From positions 744,001 to 808,000 of the forward strand of contig JAQSEB010000019.1 in NCBI GenBank assembly GCA_030063045.1: a stretch of DNA of 64,000 bases, in the 5' to 3' direction. Under the pieces are notes generated by a model. It searched no databases. It was not told the DNA's origin and saw only the letters and a program-made list of their open reading frames with translations. The translations under genes and the position numbers were made by a program. The stretch comes from Pratylenchus scribneri. Taxonomy: Eukaryota > Nematoda > Chromadorea > Rhabditida > Pratylenchidae. The number at the start of each line of letters is the position of its first letter. Within the stretch, counting starts at the first letter, position 1. Positions 51,721 through 62,920 of the stretch are shown in pieces.

Positions 51721-52478
51721 AAATTGGAGGGAGGAAAAATCGACGAAAAGAATCGGAATCCTTCAGCTGCATGAAGGACTGCATCTTTTTGCATTCAATA
51801 ATAAAAATACGCTTAATTTTTGTATTTATATAAAATTTATTTTATTTTGTGAATAATTAATAAAAATAATTTTTAACAATTTTTTATTTCACATTCATTT
51901 ATTATTTTGCATATGGAAAATATGTGAATTTATTCGATTCATTTAATAGGTAGACTTCCATCCCAATCTCAATGTATTATATTAAAATATCAAATTCATA
52001 AGAGGAATATTCTTTCTTTATTTGTGTTCATTTTAGTAGTTTTTCCATTCTTCATTGACTATTATAATTTTCCCATTAACCTTTTGTACCTCTTTTTTTC
52101 ATTATCAATTCGTATTCCTTTTATAATCCACCAAATTGATTCGTGGCTTTTCTTTTAGTTAATTATTTCCCAAAAAACTGCAAAGACAGCTGCAATTATT
52201 ACCAAAAAATTAAACCTCTGAACTGAAATTAAATAAATTTCTTATTAATTGATTGAAAAATGAATTCAGAAAAAAAAACAGAATTAAAATTTTCCGGAAT
52301 GAAACACAAAAAATCAGAATTAAAACTTTCCTGAACAAAAAATCAGAATTAAAACTTTCCGGAACAACCGGAACAAAAAATCGGAATTAAAATTTCCGTA
52401 ATGAAACACAAAAATCAGAATTAAAAACAACAATTTTGATTTTTTAGTTAACACCAACAACTTTGCACTTTGATAAAT
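51721..52478. other. Intergenic region with short satellite outlier
   Basis: AT-rich. From 52265 to 52430 it holds six to seven copies of the satellite core (CAGAATTAAAACTTTCCGGA and variants such as TCCGGAATGAAACACAAAA). A 3' splice-like TTGATTTTTTAG at 52435-52446 lies 32 bases before the next gene's ATG and may be a trans-splice site. Confidence 0.6.
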
Positions 52479-53361
52479 ATGGATGGCAAATTGGATAATT
52501 GCAACGAGAATGAAATGGGTGAAGAAGATCATCATTCAAGTGACACCCAAAGCGAATTCAATTATATTGCCAGTAATGATGATGAATGGGAGGAAAATAA
52601 AGAAGAAAAGGAAGAAATGGCCAACAATATTGATGGCCAAATAATGAAACAAAAACAGCAATTGGGAACATTTTGGGACGGTAAATTGGAAGAAATGTTC
52701 AATGCAAAATTTGAAGAGATGAAGGTAATAAAGTGAAATTTAAATGCCATTTTTTATTATATCCAAATTTATTCAGAATTTAATATATAATTATTAAAAT
52801 CACTATTAGGTTCTAATTATTATTGAACAATTAATAAAATAAACAATTAAATGTTAAATCCAATTTTCAGCATTCCATTTTGGAGAATATTGCGCACCCC
52901 GTGCCAGCAGAAATGTTTCAATTAAATGGAATTGATGAAAAAATTAATGAATTAGAAGAGGAAATTATGCATCATATGGAATTATTTCAGCAGAATGTAA
53001 TCCAAATATAAAAATATTACAGTAAAATTATTTATTTTCTAGACAAAATCGCTTGAGGCATTCTTCCGTGGGCAACAATCATTGAGAAAAGAGATTGGGG
53101 AATTGAGGAAAAAATTGGAAAATATGGAAAAATTAATGGAACAATCCAATAAAATTGAGGTAATAATTAATTTAATTAATTAAATTAATTAATTATATTT
53201 TTAAAATATTTTTAAAATTTTTCTAGACCTCAATGGAACATTCAAATTCAACTGCGATTGACAATTTTGGGAAGAAAAAAGAAAATTCGCAAAATAAATT
53301 GATTATTGTGGGATGCATTATTATTTGCATTTTAATTTGCTTAATTATTTTTCGCTATTAA
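52479..53361 (+). CDS. Tail-anchored coiled-coil protein, uncharacterised
   Basis: Four exons with clean GT-AG introns: 52479-52724, 52871-52996, 53043-53159 and 53227-53361. The product is about 207 residues. It has an acidic N-terminus (SNDDEWEENKEEKEE), a central heptad-like region (EKINELEEEIMHHME; KEIGELRKKLENMEKLME), and a single C-terminal hydrophobic helix (IIVGCIIICILICLIIF) followed by only RY. This is the layout of tail-anchored membrane proteins such as SNARE-like or tethering factors, but no SNARE motif with a central Gln/Arg layer could be confirmed. It is convergent with the P450 downstream, with only 56 bases between stops. Confidence 0.75.
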
Positions 53362-53417
53362 TTTATTAAATTTAATTTTATTTAAGTTTAATTAATAATA
53401 AAATGTGTCGTGAATTT

Positions 53418-56400
53418 TTATTCAGTCAACAATTTTCTTTTCCTTATTCGGCAAGTATATTCCGGGCATTGGACGGTGCCACCCAATTTGCGTTCCTGTG
53501 ATGGTTTTCCACCTTTTCCAGGCAAAAATTCATATTGCTTCAACAAATTTGCCAAAAATAGGAATAATTCCATTCGGGCAAGGGATTCGCCGAGGCATTG
53601 CCTTTAAATTAATGCAAAAAATAATTTAAATAAATATTTTTTACCTTTTTCCAACAGAAAATGGAATCAATTCGTCTACCCTTTTTAATTTGCCATTTTC
53701 ATCAAGGAAACGTTCCGGACGGAATTCTCTTGGATTGTCGAATATCTATTTAATTTAATTTGATATTTAAATTTAATTATTTTCCCATACTTCTCCATCG
53801 GCCAAAACAGCCGAAACTTGTGGCACAATTGCCGTTCCTTTTGGCAGGAAATGGCCATCAATTACCACATCTTTGGTCAATTTGTGCATCACATTCAGTG
53901 GAACCAAATTTGCCATCCGTTGGATTTCCTTTAAATTTGAAAACAATTCATTTCAATCGATATGTTGCGGTCTATGTCGGTAATCGGCCCAGGCTTTTAG
54001 CCGGTACTGGTCGGTTTTCTACCACGAGTTTTTTGGGTCGCCAGGGGAAGATATCGATAACCCCAATGGGACATCCGGTATAGGGCTAGGATCTTTAGGG
54101 AATAAACGAACCCTAATCAGTAATATAAGGGGGACTCTTTATTTCAAAAAATCTAGTGGTAGATAACCTACTAGCAAGTCAATTTTGGAAATTTTGATTT
54201 CTGGAAAACCCAGAGATTCGAGAATAGGCTCATTGGACTCGGAATGATCGGTTTAATCTATCAAATTTCAATTTCAAATGGATATTAAGGCATAGGCAAA
54301 AGTTAGTAAACCAAAACCTGTATAGGTTTAAATAATGGTTCAGTATTCTAAAATATTTTCAGAATGGTTTGAAATTGAAATTTCACAGACTAAATTGACC
54401 ATGTTAAATAAAATGAGCCTATTTTTGAGTCTATACGAAGTCCAAAAGCTCGATATTCACTTTTTCCCCTCCTACATTTATGACTGCATTTGTGTAAGGC
54501 ATTGCTGGTCTGTTGGCTGTCGTCACAACAATGTCCGTTCCATTGATAACCGTGTCCAATTCGGCATGCACTTTTGCCTGGATTGCCGGATTCCATATCA
54601 AATAATTCATTCCCCATGTCAATGTGGTGCTCGTCGTTTCCTGTCCGGCAATCCACAAATCCGCACAAAGGCCCTTCAATTGTTCCAATCTAATAAAAAA
54701 TCACAAATTTATGGCACAATTTTCCGGTACTACTTAATTAACGGAAGAGGCAAAAAGTTAATGGAAGTGGCAACCAAATATTCATTATTCTCTCTTCCCT
54801 GATACTTTGGGGACTTTCCTTGATATTTTAGGGTTTGTTAATTTACAGGAAACTTTACCTTAGCCTTAATCTTGCCTTATATTATACCCATCCAGGCCCT
54901 ATCCTAAACCTAATCCTACCTACCATAAATCTAAACCCATCCGGACCAGACTTACCCTAATCGAATGTAGGGTAGGATAGTGCGGAATGGCTGGAGAAGA
55001 GAGGATTAGGTTTAGGGTATGACTCAGATGGGTTTAGGATAGGGTTTAGGATTAGGCTCTGGTTAGACTTTCTGGGTTAAGTGTATTCTTGTTTTGTTTT
55101 ACAGTCATTAAAGTATCAGTTGAAACAGAATAATGAATTTTCGAGTGTCATCACCATTAAATTTTTGCCTCCTCCGCTAATTAATTAGTACCCAATTTTC
55201 GGCTATTACGTAAATCCATGCCCTTCTTCCCCATTTGCATCTCTTTTTGCCTTTTCCTTCAAAAATGCTTCCACCAAATCTGTTGGATTCGATTCATTCA
55301 TTAGTCCATCAAAATCCACTTCTTCCATGTGAATTTGAATTTGGCGGCCATAAAAATCCAATAAATTTCTATTCATTTTGATCACTTTGTCCAACAATCC
55401 TTTGAAATATGGCAATCGATGGAATAAATGTGGATTCCATTGGAAGAGGACTTGAAGTGGATGAAAACTATTTTCCAACATTTCCTTCAACAATGATTTC
55501 AATTTCCAAAATTCGTCCAATTTATCCTAAAAATATGATTATTTTATGTTTAATTTTGCCCAAAACATCATCAAATCTGTAGCCAAAAAGTAAATTATTA
55601 ATAATTGAGCCAATGTTGATGTCCAAATGTTGACCAATGTTCACCTCCTTTCCCTCACCAATTTCCTTGTTTATTCGTTGGAACATCAAATCCACTTCGC
55701 TCAAAATCTTTTAAATAAATTCCAAAAAATAATTACATTTTTTATGCAACCTTTTCCTGCATTAAATTCTTTCCAAGTCCAAATTCTCGAAGAATTTGAA
55801 GGGTAAATCGCCGTTGCTCCCTCCAATGATCCCCTTCTGTGAATATTACTCCAAAAATGCCACCTAAAATGCAAACATCCATTATTCATAAATCATAATT
55901 AATTCAAAATTCAGTTAAATTTAAACACTAAAATGTTTACCTATTTCCTCAATTAGAAGCTGATGGGCTTATATGTTTTGAAGCCCTAAAAACGGGAAAA
56001 ATTTGGGTCAACCTCTTTTTTTCTGTATACTCTTTTGAACAAATTTAAGCGCTTTTGTAGAGCCCAATGGCACTAAGAAATGCCATAAAAATTTTTCAAA
56101 AAGTTTATTATGCCAAGACCAAGAGATATAGTACTTCAAAATCCGAGGGTGGTCTCTATTAGAGAGTGGGCTTAGTTAGAGAAAATATGGTATTCTAATT
56201 ATAATAAATCCCAGAAATTATCCACCTTTGATCAATGTGTCCAATTCATTAAATTGGAAACGGCCAGCGTATGTTTCCCCATCTTTTTGGAATGTTTCCA
56301 TTATTTTCGAATATCCGGCCATGCACACAATTGGCTGTTCGCCCAACCAAAATGTGAAAAATTCGCCATATTGGCGACGCCATCGAAGAAAACATTCCTC

Positions 56401-56599
56401 CGGTGGGTCCTTCACAATGGAACGAACATTTCCCAACAATGGAAGGGGGGTTGGGCCTAAAGAAAAATCACGGAGGGATTCAAAAATGTTTGAATTCAAT
56501 GAATTTACCCGGAGGAAGTTTGCGCCTTTTATAGTAAAAATTGTAGAAAAGGAGCAAGGCGACAAGAAAATTTATTGAAATAAAAATTAAGGTAATCAT
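53418..56599 (-). CDS. Cytochrome P450 monooxygenase 1
   Basis: Microsomal haem monooxygenase. Minus-strand exons run from 56599 (membrane anchor [20 protein letters not shown], then KRRKLPPG proline hinge) to the stop at 53418-53420. Landmarks are [27 protein letters not shown] (C helix), the I-helix [10 protein letters not shown] in the exon at 54690-54470, the K-helix EIQR (ExxR), PERF, and the haem loop [17 protein letters not shown] split across the last intron. All signature residues are present and the length is normal, so it should be functional. Introns at 53935-54470 and 54690-55205 are enlarged by a dispersed repeat and a palindromic repeat. It is likely of the CYP2-like clan common in nematodes, judged only from the hinge and haem motifs. 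Confidence 0.9.
53985..54330 (+). repeat. Dispersed repeat in a P450 intron
   Basis: Matches the repeat in the intron of the gene at 15912-16951 and the sequence at 17150-17300. Shared words include GATAACCCCAATGGG, TAGGGCTAGGATC, AACCCTAATC, GGGGGACTC and GGTTTAATCTAT. No coding capacity is seen. Confidence 0.6.
54880..55070. mobile_element. Palindromic repeat in a P450 intron
   Basis: The left half (CCTATCCTAAACCTAATCCT, AAACCCATCCGGACCAGAC) is mirrored by the right half (GATGGGTTTAGGATAGGG, TTTAGGATTAGGCTCTGG). The centre contains AATGTAGGGTAGGATAGTGC. It has CCTAA/TTAGG-rich composition, no coding sequence, and is probably a small fold-back element. Confidence 0.55.
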
Positions 56600-57261
56600 T
56601 TCTGTGCTCCCTAAAATATTTTAAAAACTGATTATTTTGGCCATAGAAAATAGAAATGTTCGGCTTATTGCCAAACCCAGGCATTTCCTTCTTACTTTTA
56701 TAATCCCCCATTCTCCTTCTTATCAATCAATTTTGATCATATTTAGTACTGTTTTTCACATATTTTTGGCTGTTCATTTTGGCTACCAATTATTTACTCC
56801 ATTCTTTGCCAATTTTTGTTACTTTTGGAGTTTGAACAAATTTGTACATGATCAAATTAAGGAAAAAAGTAAATGGGAAAATTGAATTGTTTGGGAGTAG
56901 TTTGGTTAAAATCGGACGAATGATCTTTAGAGAAAATAAATTTGTGACTTATTTTTGTCATAAAATCTATGAAAATTTTTAACTAATTTTCCAAAACATT
57001 AAGCAGATTTGTGAGATTTTATATTTTAATTGGAAGGAAAAATAAGTTGTTAAAAATTCTTTTTTTATTTGTTATTTTTTAAAGCAAATTTTAACTAATT
57101 AGTAATTAAAGAAAAAATGTAAATAATCTAATTTAATCTTTCCAAACAATTGCACCCATTTATTTTGTTTCATTCATTATAATTTTTACATAACATCAAT
57201 TCGTTATTATTTAATCACCTCTCATCATTTTCCATTCCTTCTTCTTTTCCTCTTCTTTTGT
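56600..57261. other. Intergenic region upstream of P450 1
   Basis: AT-rich 660-bp spacer between the P450 start codon and the 3' end of the secreted-protein gene (both minus strand). It presumably contains the P450 promoter. A GAATTAAAATCAG-related word (inverted) lies near 57598, just beyond it inside the next gene's intron. No gene is seen. Confidence 0.5.
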
Positions 57262-58394
57262 TTATGCTGGAGGAGCATTGGCAGCAGCTGTGCGGGAAGC
57301 CAACAATGGATTCACAATGGAAGCCAATTTGGCCAAATTATCGTCCATCATTTGGCAAAAATCAACGGAACCAATGAATGAGCCAATGTTGGCATTGGCT
57401 GCTCCATTTTGGAATGCCGGTGGGACACCGCCGGCGGCACCACCGTAAACCATTGGTGCAGGGCCAGCAGCATTTGCGCCATTTCCGGCAGCCATCATTC
57501 CTTTAAAATAAATGTTCAATTTGCTTTTCCAATTTTGTTTTTTTTCGATGACATATAAATATTTTTATCTGCTATTTGTCTCAAATTAATTCTGCCTGTT
57601 CTGATTTTAATTCCGCCTGTATTTGTACTAAAATAATCCCACCCAGAATAAAATTAAACTATCTTATTTTCGGTATAAGAGAAAAAACAAGTCATTTAAA
57701 AAAACTTTTTTCAATTAAATTTTTGGATGTTGATTCCAACTAATTTAATTCTTCCATATAATATTAATGGGACCTCTAATTGACCAAAATATTACCCCAA
57801 CAAAATTTGATGTCTTTTTACCTCCTCTCATTGTTTTGAGGAAGTCTCGGAGGTCATTTTCGCTCAATCCCATCATGAATGAACGGAATTCTTGGCACAA
57901 ATTCAGCAGCACAATGTCCCCCTTTTGCATATCCGCCTAAAATATTGTTCAGAGTAATTAATTATTGAATCCCATCAATTATTACCAGCAATGCTTTTGC
58001 CTGGTCTCTTGCTGTTGCATTTTGGGTGCTGTCAATAAATTGTTGTACTCCGGCCTGTTTGGCCGAGAAACCCTGGACAAAGGCCTAAAATTTTGTGAAT
58101 AAAATGTTTAAAAAAATCCTCATTTTTATTTACTTTCAATTGTGGAATATTTGCGGCCTCATTGTTCAATTGGTCCATTGTTTTGTGCATTGAATCAGTC
58201 ATTTGGGAAATTGAATTCAATTGTTCGGTTGGCATTTTGGCCAATGCTTGGCCAACGGCCGCTTGGGCTGCTTGATTGAATGCCGGCATTTGCATAAATC
58301 CATTCCCATTTCCATTATTGCCGAATGATTGTTGTGGCCGGGCATTGACCAAAAGAAGAAGGGAGGCAGAAATGAAAATGATTGAGGCGAACAT
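57262..58394 (-). CDS. Small secreted protein, nematode-type, unrecognised family
   Basis: Minus-strand exons: 58394 to about 58132, about 58086-57986, about 57938-57824 and about 57501-57262. The product begins with a clear signal peptide (MFASIIFISASLLLLVNA, cleavage near RPQQ). A helical region follows (AQAAVGQALAKMPTEQLNSI; AKQAGVQQFIDSTQNATARD; CQEFRSFMMGLSENDLRDFL), then a low-complexity Ala/Gly/Asn C-terminal part ending AAANAPPA. It has two cysteines in the mature part (LNLCQEFR and VDFCQMMD). A TATA-like box lies about 110 bases upstream. The all-helical secreted form recalls nematode SXP/RAL-2-like or other small cuticle or secretory proteins, but the diagnostic motifs were not found. 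Confidence 0.75.
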
Positions 58395-58499
58395 TTTCTG
58401 ATTAATTAACAAATTTTTAGGTGAAATGGATGCTCAAATTTGATTGGAATTGGAATCCAATTTGAATTACTGAATATTTCCATCCAATGTTTGAGCTTC

Positions 58500-58512
58500 G
58501 CTTTTATATGGT
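58500..58512 (-). promoter_or_regulatory. TATA-like box of the secreted-protein gene
   Basis: On the minus strand the sequence reads CCATATAAAAGC about 110 bases upstream of the start codon at 58394. It is followed by a region without ATG codons in good context. It is a plausible core promoter, with no experimental support. Confidence 0.4.
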
Positions 58513-58944
58513 CCAATATTGTTGAGGAATATTCGGTTCGAAATTGGCTCATTAAAATAATCTTAAATTTTACCGGATAATCTTTTTATTTATCAATTTT
58601 TGACAGTCTCAAGAGAATAATATTTGAAATAATTGGATTGAAGGAAGGGAATTCGGGGATTTGTTGGACGAGGAAATGTTCAATTCAATAATGTTAAAAA
58701 GTACTCAAATTGAGGAATGGAAATTGGGAACCAACGATCATTCATGTGCCATAATAATATTCCCTATACTGATTATCCAAATGAACTGTAAAAAGTAAAA
58801 TGTCATTAATCTGATCATTCTTTCAACAATGAAAGTACAAAGGATTAAGGATTAGTGTTCATTCTTTCATTATAAACAAATTTTTATCATAAATAATTGA
58901 CCAATAATATTTATTTAATATTAAATTTTCAAAATTGAATTTAT

Positions 58945-59285
58945 TAAACCTAATCTAAGGCTAAAGTTGTTTCGGGTGAGAGCTGGGCCTAGGCTCACGC
59001 CCCAGACTTCGCCGAAGGCCTAATAAGCCCCCCCCCCCCCCCCCAATGGTCTAAGGAAAAGGAATAGGCGAACAACTTTAAATTATTCTATATTAATTGT
59101 GCGGAAAATATGTTAAAAATGTGAAGGTAAAAAGCATAAGGAGGGGGGAAAAAGGGTGGATTCTGGATTAAGGCAGATTGGGGTAATGTTTGATTGATAT
59201 GGTGACGGGGCGATAAGGCAAAAAGTGGGGGCACAGTATGACAAATAAAAAAGACCCTTAGGCATTGACATGAATAAATTAATCG
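58945..59285 (+). repeat. Dispersed ~300-bp repeat, intergenic copy
   Basis: One of the fuller family members: TCTAAGGCTAAAGTTGTTTC, GGGTGAGAGCTGGGCCTAGG, CTTCGCCGAAGGCCTAATAA, a run of 17 C at 59028-59044, CGAACAACTTTAAATTATTC, ATTGTGCGGAAAATATG, and CCTTAGGCATTGACATG at the end. It lies between the divergent secreted-protein and P450 2 genes. Confidence 0.8.
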
Positions 59286-59571
59286 TAAAATAATAATTTT
59301 TATTACACATTTCTCTTGCAAAACAATAAAGATTGAGAAAAAGAAGAGAAATTGGATGGATTTATTAATTCTTAATTGATGAAAAGAAATATTTGAAATA
59401 CAGTAATCCCAATTATACCCTGTTTCGATAAAAATGTCTTGTCTTTGTAAAATATTTCGATTTGATAAATTAATTCTTATTACGTTTTTTCGTTATTATC
59501 CAGCGAATTATTTATTGAATAGAGATAAAAAAAAATGATTAAAAATTACTTATCATTATCATTATATTTAT

Positions 59572-59660
59572 TTACCACTTCAAAATATCAATATCAGCCC
59601 CCTTGCTTGCAATTTCCTCCTTGAGGCGTTCATCATCCCCAAAACGATTTTTGAGAAGGT
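59572..59660 (-). pseudogene. Isolated C-terminal-like exon
   Basis: On the minus strand a 3' splice-like site (TGCGATAGACAG) precedes an open stretch reading LLKNRFGDDERLKEEIASKG and ending DIDILKW before a stop. It looks like a genuine last exon, but no upstream exons are seen on that strand, where P450 2 begins only 90 bases away. It is either a fragment of a lost gene or the terminal exon of a gene overlapping on the opposite strand. Confidence 0.35.
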
Positions 59661-59749
59661 CTGTCTATCGCAATGGTAAATAAATATATTTTTTGATTAT
59701 TTTTTTTGTTTATTTTATTTATTATTAATTTCTTTTGATCCAAACAAAA

Positions 59750-62700
59750 ATGTTTTTTCTATTCATTTTCCTTTGCTCTTCAATATTTCTTCTCCTTTTT
59801 TACAATTTTCATTGGAAACGGCGTTCATTGCCGCCGGGGCCAATGCCAATTCCCATTTTTGGGAATGTTGGAAAAATGGGCGGCGAAAATCGATACAAAT
59901 GCTACCAGGAATGGACCAAAGAATATGGTAATGAATAAAAATGAATGGACAATTTAATTTAATTGATGGTTTAGGCCCAGTGTTCACAATTTGGATTAGT
60001 GAACATCCGGTGGTGATTGTGACCGATTATGAGCTAATAAAGGGAGCATTTCTGAAGGAGGGGGATTCATTCGTGGATCGAAACTTTTTACACAATCATT
60101 TTCGACTATTTTTTGGTACACAAAAAATTAATAAATTAAAATTAAAATGAATATTTATTTGACCCAAAAAAAGGCTTTGTAGATGGAATTTTTCGATCGA
60201 ATGGTGAACAATGGAAACAAATGCGCAAATTTATGTTCAAATCAATGAAAGATTATGGAATTGAAGGGGAAAATATGGAGAATAAAGTTGGCCACAAAAT
60301 TGGGGAAATAATAATTGTTGAATATTCATTTTTGTAGATACTTCAATCAATTTTTGTTTTAATAAAAGAAATTGAGGAGGAAATGGCCGGAGGCAAAAGG
60401 GAACATGAAATTGACAGAAAAGTAGAATTGATGGCCGGCACAGTGACCAACAAAATGTTGTACAGTGATGGATTTGAGGTAATTAAATAAATTAAATGAA
60501 AATATTAATTAATTAATTTGTGAATTTCAGGATAAAAAGGAAATATTTCTTCAATTAAAGGCACATTTGAATGCGGAACAAGCCTATTTCGCGTCCATCA
60601 TTTCCCTTTTAATTGAAGCATCGCCTTGGTAATTTTAATATTTTATTATTCTGATTTTTTGTGTTTCATTCCGGAAAGTTTTAATTCTGATTTAATTCTG
60701 ATTTCTTGTTCCGGTTGTTCCGGAAAGTTTTAATTCTGATTCTGATTTTTTGTTACGGAAAGTTTTAATTCTGATTTAATTCTGATTTCTTGTTCCGGTT
60801 GTTCCGGAAAGTTTTAATTCTGATTCTGATTTTTTGTTCCGGAAAGTTTTAATTCTGATTTTTGTTCCGGTTGTTCCGGAAAGTTTTAATTCTGATTTTT
60901 GTTCCGGTTGTTCCGGAAAGTTTTAATTCTGATTCTGATTTTTTGTTCCGGTTGTTCCGGAAAGTTTTAATTCTGATTTTTGTTCCGGTTGTTCCGGAAA
61001 GTTTTAATTCTGATTTTTTGTGTTTCATTCCGGAAAGTTTTAATTCTGATTTTTGTTCCGGTTGTTCCGGAAAGTTTTAATTCTGATTCTGATTTTTTGT
61101 TCCGGTTGTTCCGGAAAGTTTTAATTCTGATTCTGATTTTTTGTTCCGGTTGTTCCGGAAAGTTTTAATTCTGATTTTTGTTCCGGTTGTTTCGGAAATT
61201 TTAATTCTAATTTTTAATTAAATTCATCCTTTCTAATTTATAATTTAGGCTCCGCCATTTGCCATATTTTTCGAGCAAATTTAAATGGGGCAAAGAATCC
61301 GTTGAATTTTTATTTGAACATGCACAAAAACAAATTAATGAACGAATTCAATGGAGAAATAATGGAGGCGAAACATTCGGCGACATTTTGGACCAATTTT
61401 TGGACCAAATTGAAAAATCGGATCAAAATGATGCGGAAAATTATTTCAAGTTAATTTATTTAAATTTATAATTAACATTTGTTGCTTATTTTTAGGCTGA
61501 AATATTTGCCGGCATTAATTTTCGACATCTTCTTTTCTGCCCAAGTCTGTTTTAATTTTGACAATTAAATTAATTTTTAAAATATATTTAAATAATGTAG
61601 CCAAAAGAATAAAATAATGAAATCTTAAAGATTTACCAAAAAAATTTCTCAGGTTTAGTTGAAAATTATTTTCCTTTTAGGGAATTTACGATATTTAAAA
61701 TCGAATAAAAAATATTGACTCTTTCTCAATTCAAAAATTCAAATAAATTCATATTTTGCATATTCATATTCACTACTATTAATCTAATCTAGGGCTTTGT
61801 TTGGGGCCAGAGATGGGCCTAGGTTCTCGCCCTGAGCCTTCGCTGGAGGCCTAAAAGTCCTTTAGTGGTCCAATGAATTGGAAAGGAATTAGAGGCGAAT
61901 AAACATTAAATTATTATTTTATTTATTAATTGTGCGGAAAATGTGATTAAACATTAAAATGTGAAGGGTAAAAGACATAAGAGAGGGGAAAAGGATGGGT
62001 TTAAAAAGACAGATTGGGGCAACATTTGAATGATAGGAATAAGTAGGTATACAGTAGGATGAATAGGAAAGGAAATGCCCTTATTGTCAATGACATTCAT
62101 CACAAAAATGATTGAAAATTTTAAAAATATCAAATTCATATTTCATATCCATTCTCCTCTCCATTCAAATAGGACACAACTTCAAACACAATAAATTTCC
62201 TCATCTACTATTTGATGATGGACCAAAATGCCCAAGAAAAAGTCCACGCTGAATTGGATGGATTGGCAAAATTGATGAACATTGATGAGGAACCAACGGA
62301 TGAATCATTTCCATTTTTGGCATTTCGGCAAATTCATCGACGCCAATTGCCCTTCACAAATGCCGTAGTCCATGTCAGAAATAATATAAATTCAATTTTA
62401 AAATGAATTCATTTTAAAAGGAGACCCAACGACTTTGCAATTTGGCGCCAATGAATTTGAGTCGAACTGCAAATGTGGATGTCCGAATTAGGGGACATAA
62501 TTTGCCCTCGGGCACAACATTGGTCCCCCAAATCAGTACAGTACTTTTTGATGAGAGAATTTTTCCAGAAGCAGAAAAATTTGTGCCAAAAAGATTTTTG
62601 GATAAAAATGGAGAATTCAAAAAAATGGAAGAATTTATTCCTTTTGGGATTGGAAAAAGGTTACAAAAATAAAATCAATTTTATGATTTTTATTTCAAGA

Positions 62701-62920
62701 ATTTGCCCTGGGGAAACTTTGGCCAAAATGGAATTATTTTTATTTGCAGCAAATTTCTTCTATAAATTTCATGTAATTTTGTGTTTTTCTGGGGGAATAT
62801 TTTAATTTCCCTAAAAAGGTTTATCCGGCTGATCCAATGAATCCACCAAAATATGAAAAAGTGGAAAGTTTTGCAGTTCGAATGGTCGATTATAAATGCC
62901 ATGTTGAGGCTCGAAATTAA
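59750..62920 (+). CDS. Cytochrome P450 monooxygenase 2
   Basis: Second microsomal P450. Exon 1 (59750-59927) has an N-terminal anchor (FIFLCSSIFLLLFYNF) and hinge RRSLPPGPMPIPIFGN. Following exons encode FTIWISEHPVVIVTDYEL, NGEQWKQMRKFMFKSM (C helix), ESVEFLFEHAQKQINERI, an I-helix split by an intron (FFSAQ then DTTSNT), ETQR (K-helix ExxR), PEAEKFVPKRFLDKNGE, and the haem loop FGIGKR-ICPGETLAKMELF, ending at 62918-62920. All core motifs are intact. One intron holds a satellite outlier (60655-61205) and another a dispersed repeat (61785-62110). It is clearly paralogous to the minus-strand P450 but diverged. It is likely ER-bound; substrate unknown. Confidence 0.9.
60655..61205 (+). repeat. 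Satellite outlier array in a P450 intron
   Basis: About 15 irregular copies of the satellite core GGAAAGTTTTAATTCTGATT, separated by TTGTTCCGGTTGTTCCGG or TGTGTTTCATTCCGG linkers. The unit structure is more variable than in the inverted-repeat arms. The spurious open frames across it encode only FRKVLILIF-type repeats. Confidence 0.92.
61785..62110 (+). repeat. Dispersed ~300-bp repeat in a P450 intron
   Basis: Contains TCTAGGGCTTTGTTTGGGGC, AGAGATGGGCCTAGG, CGAGGGC-like complement pairs, CTTCGCTGGAGGCCTAAAAG, ATTGTGCGGAAAATG, ATTGGGGCAACATTTG and ATGCCCTTATTGTCAATGAC. It has the same order of blocks as the copy at 58945-59285. Confidence 0.8.

Noticed and set aside
60862..61168. Open frames encoding FRKVLILIF repeats
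   Set aside because: They are translations of the satellite core inside a P450 intron.
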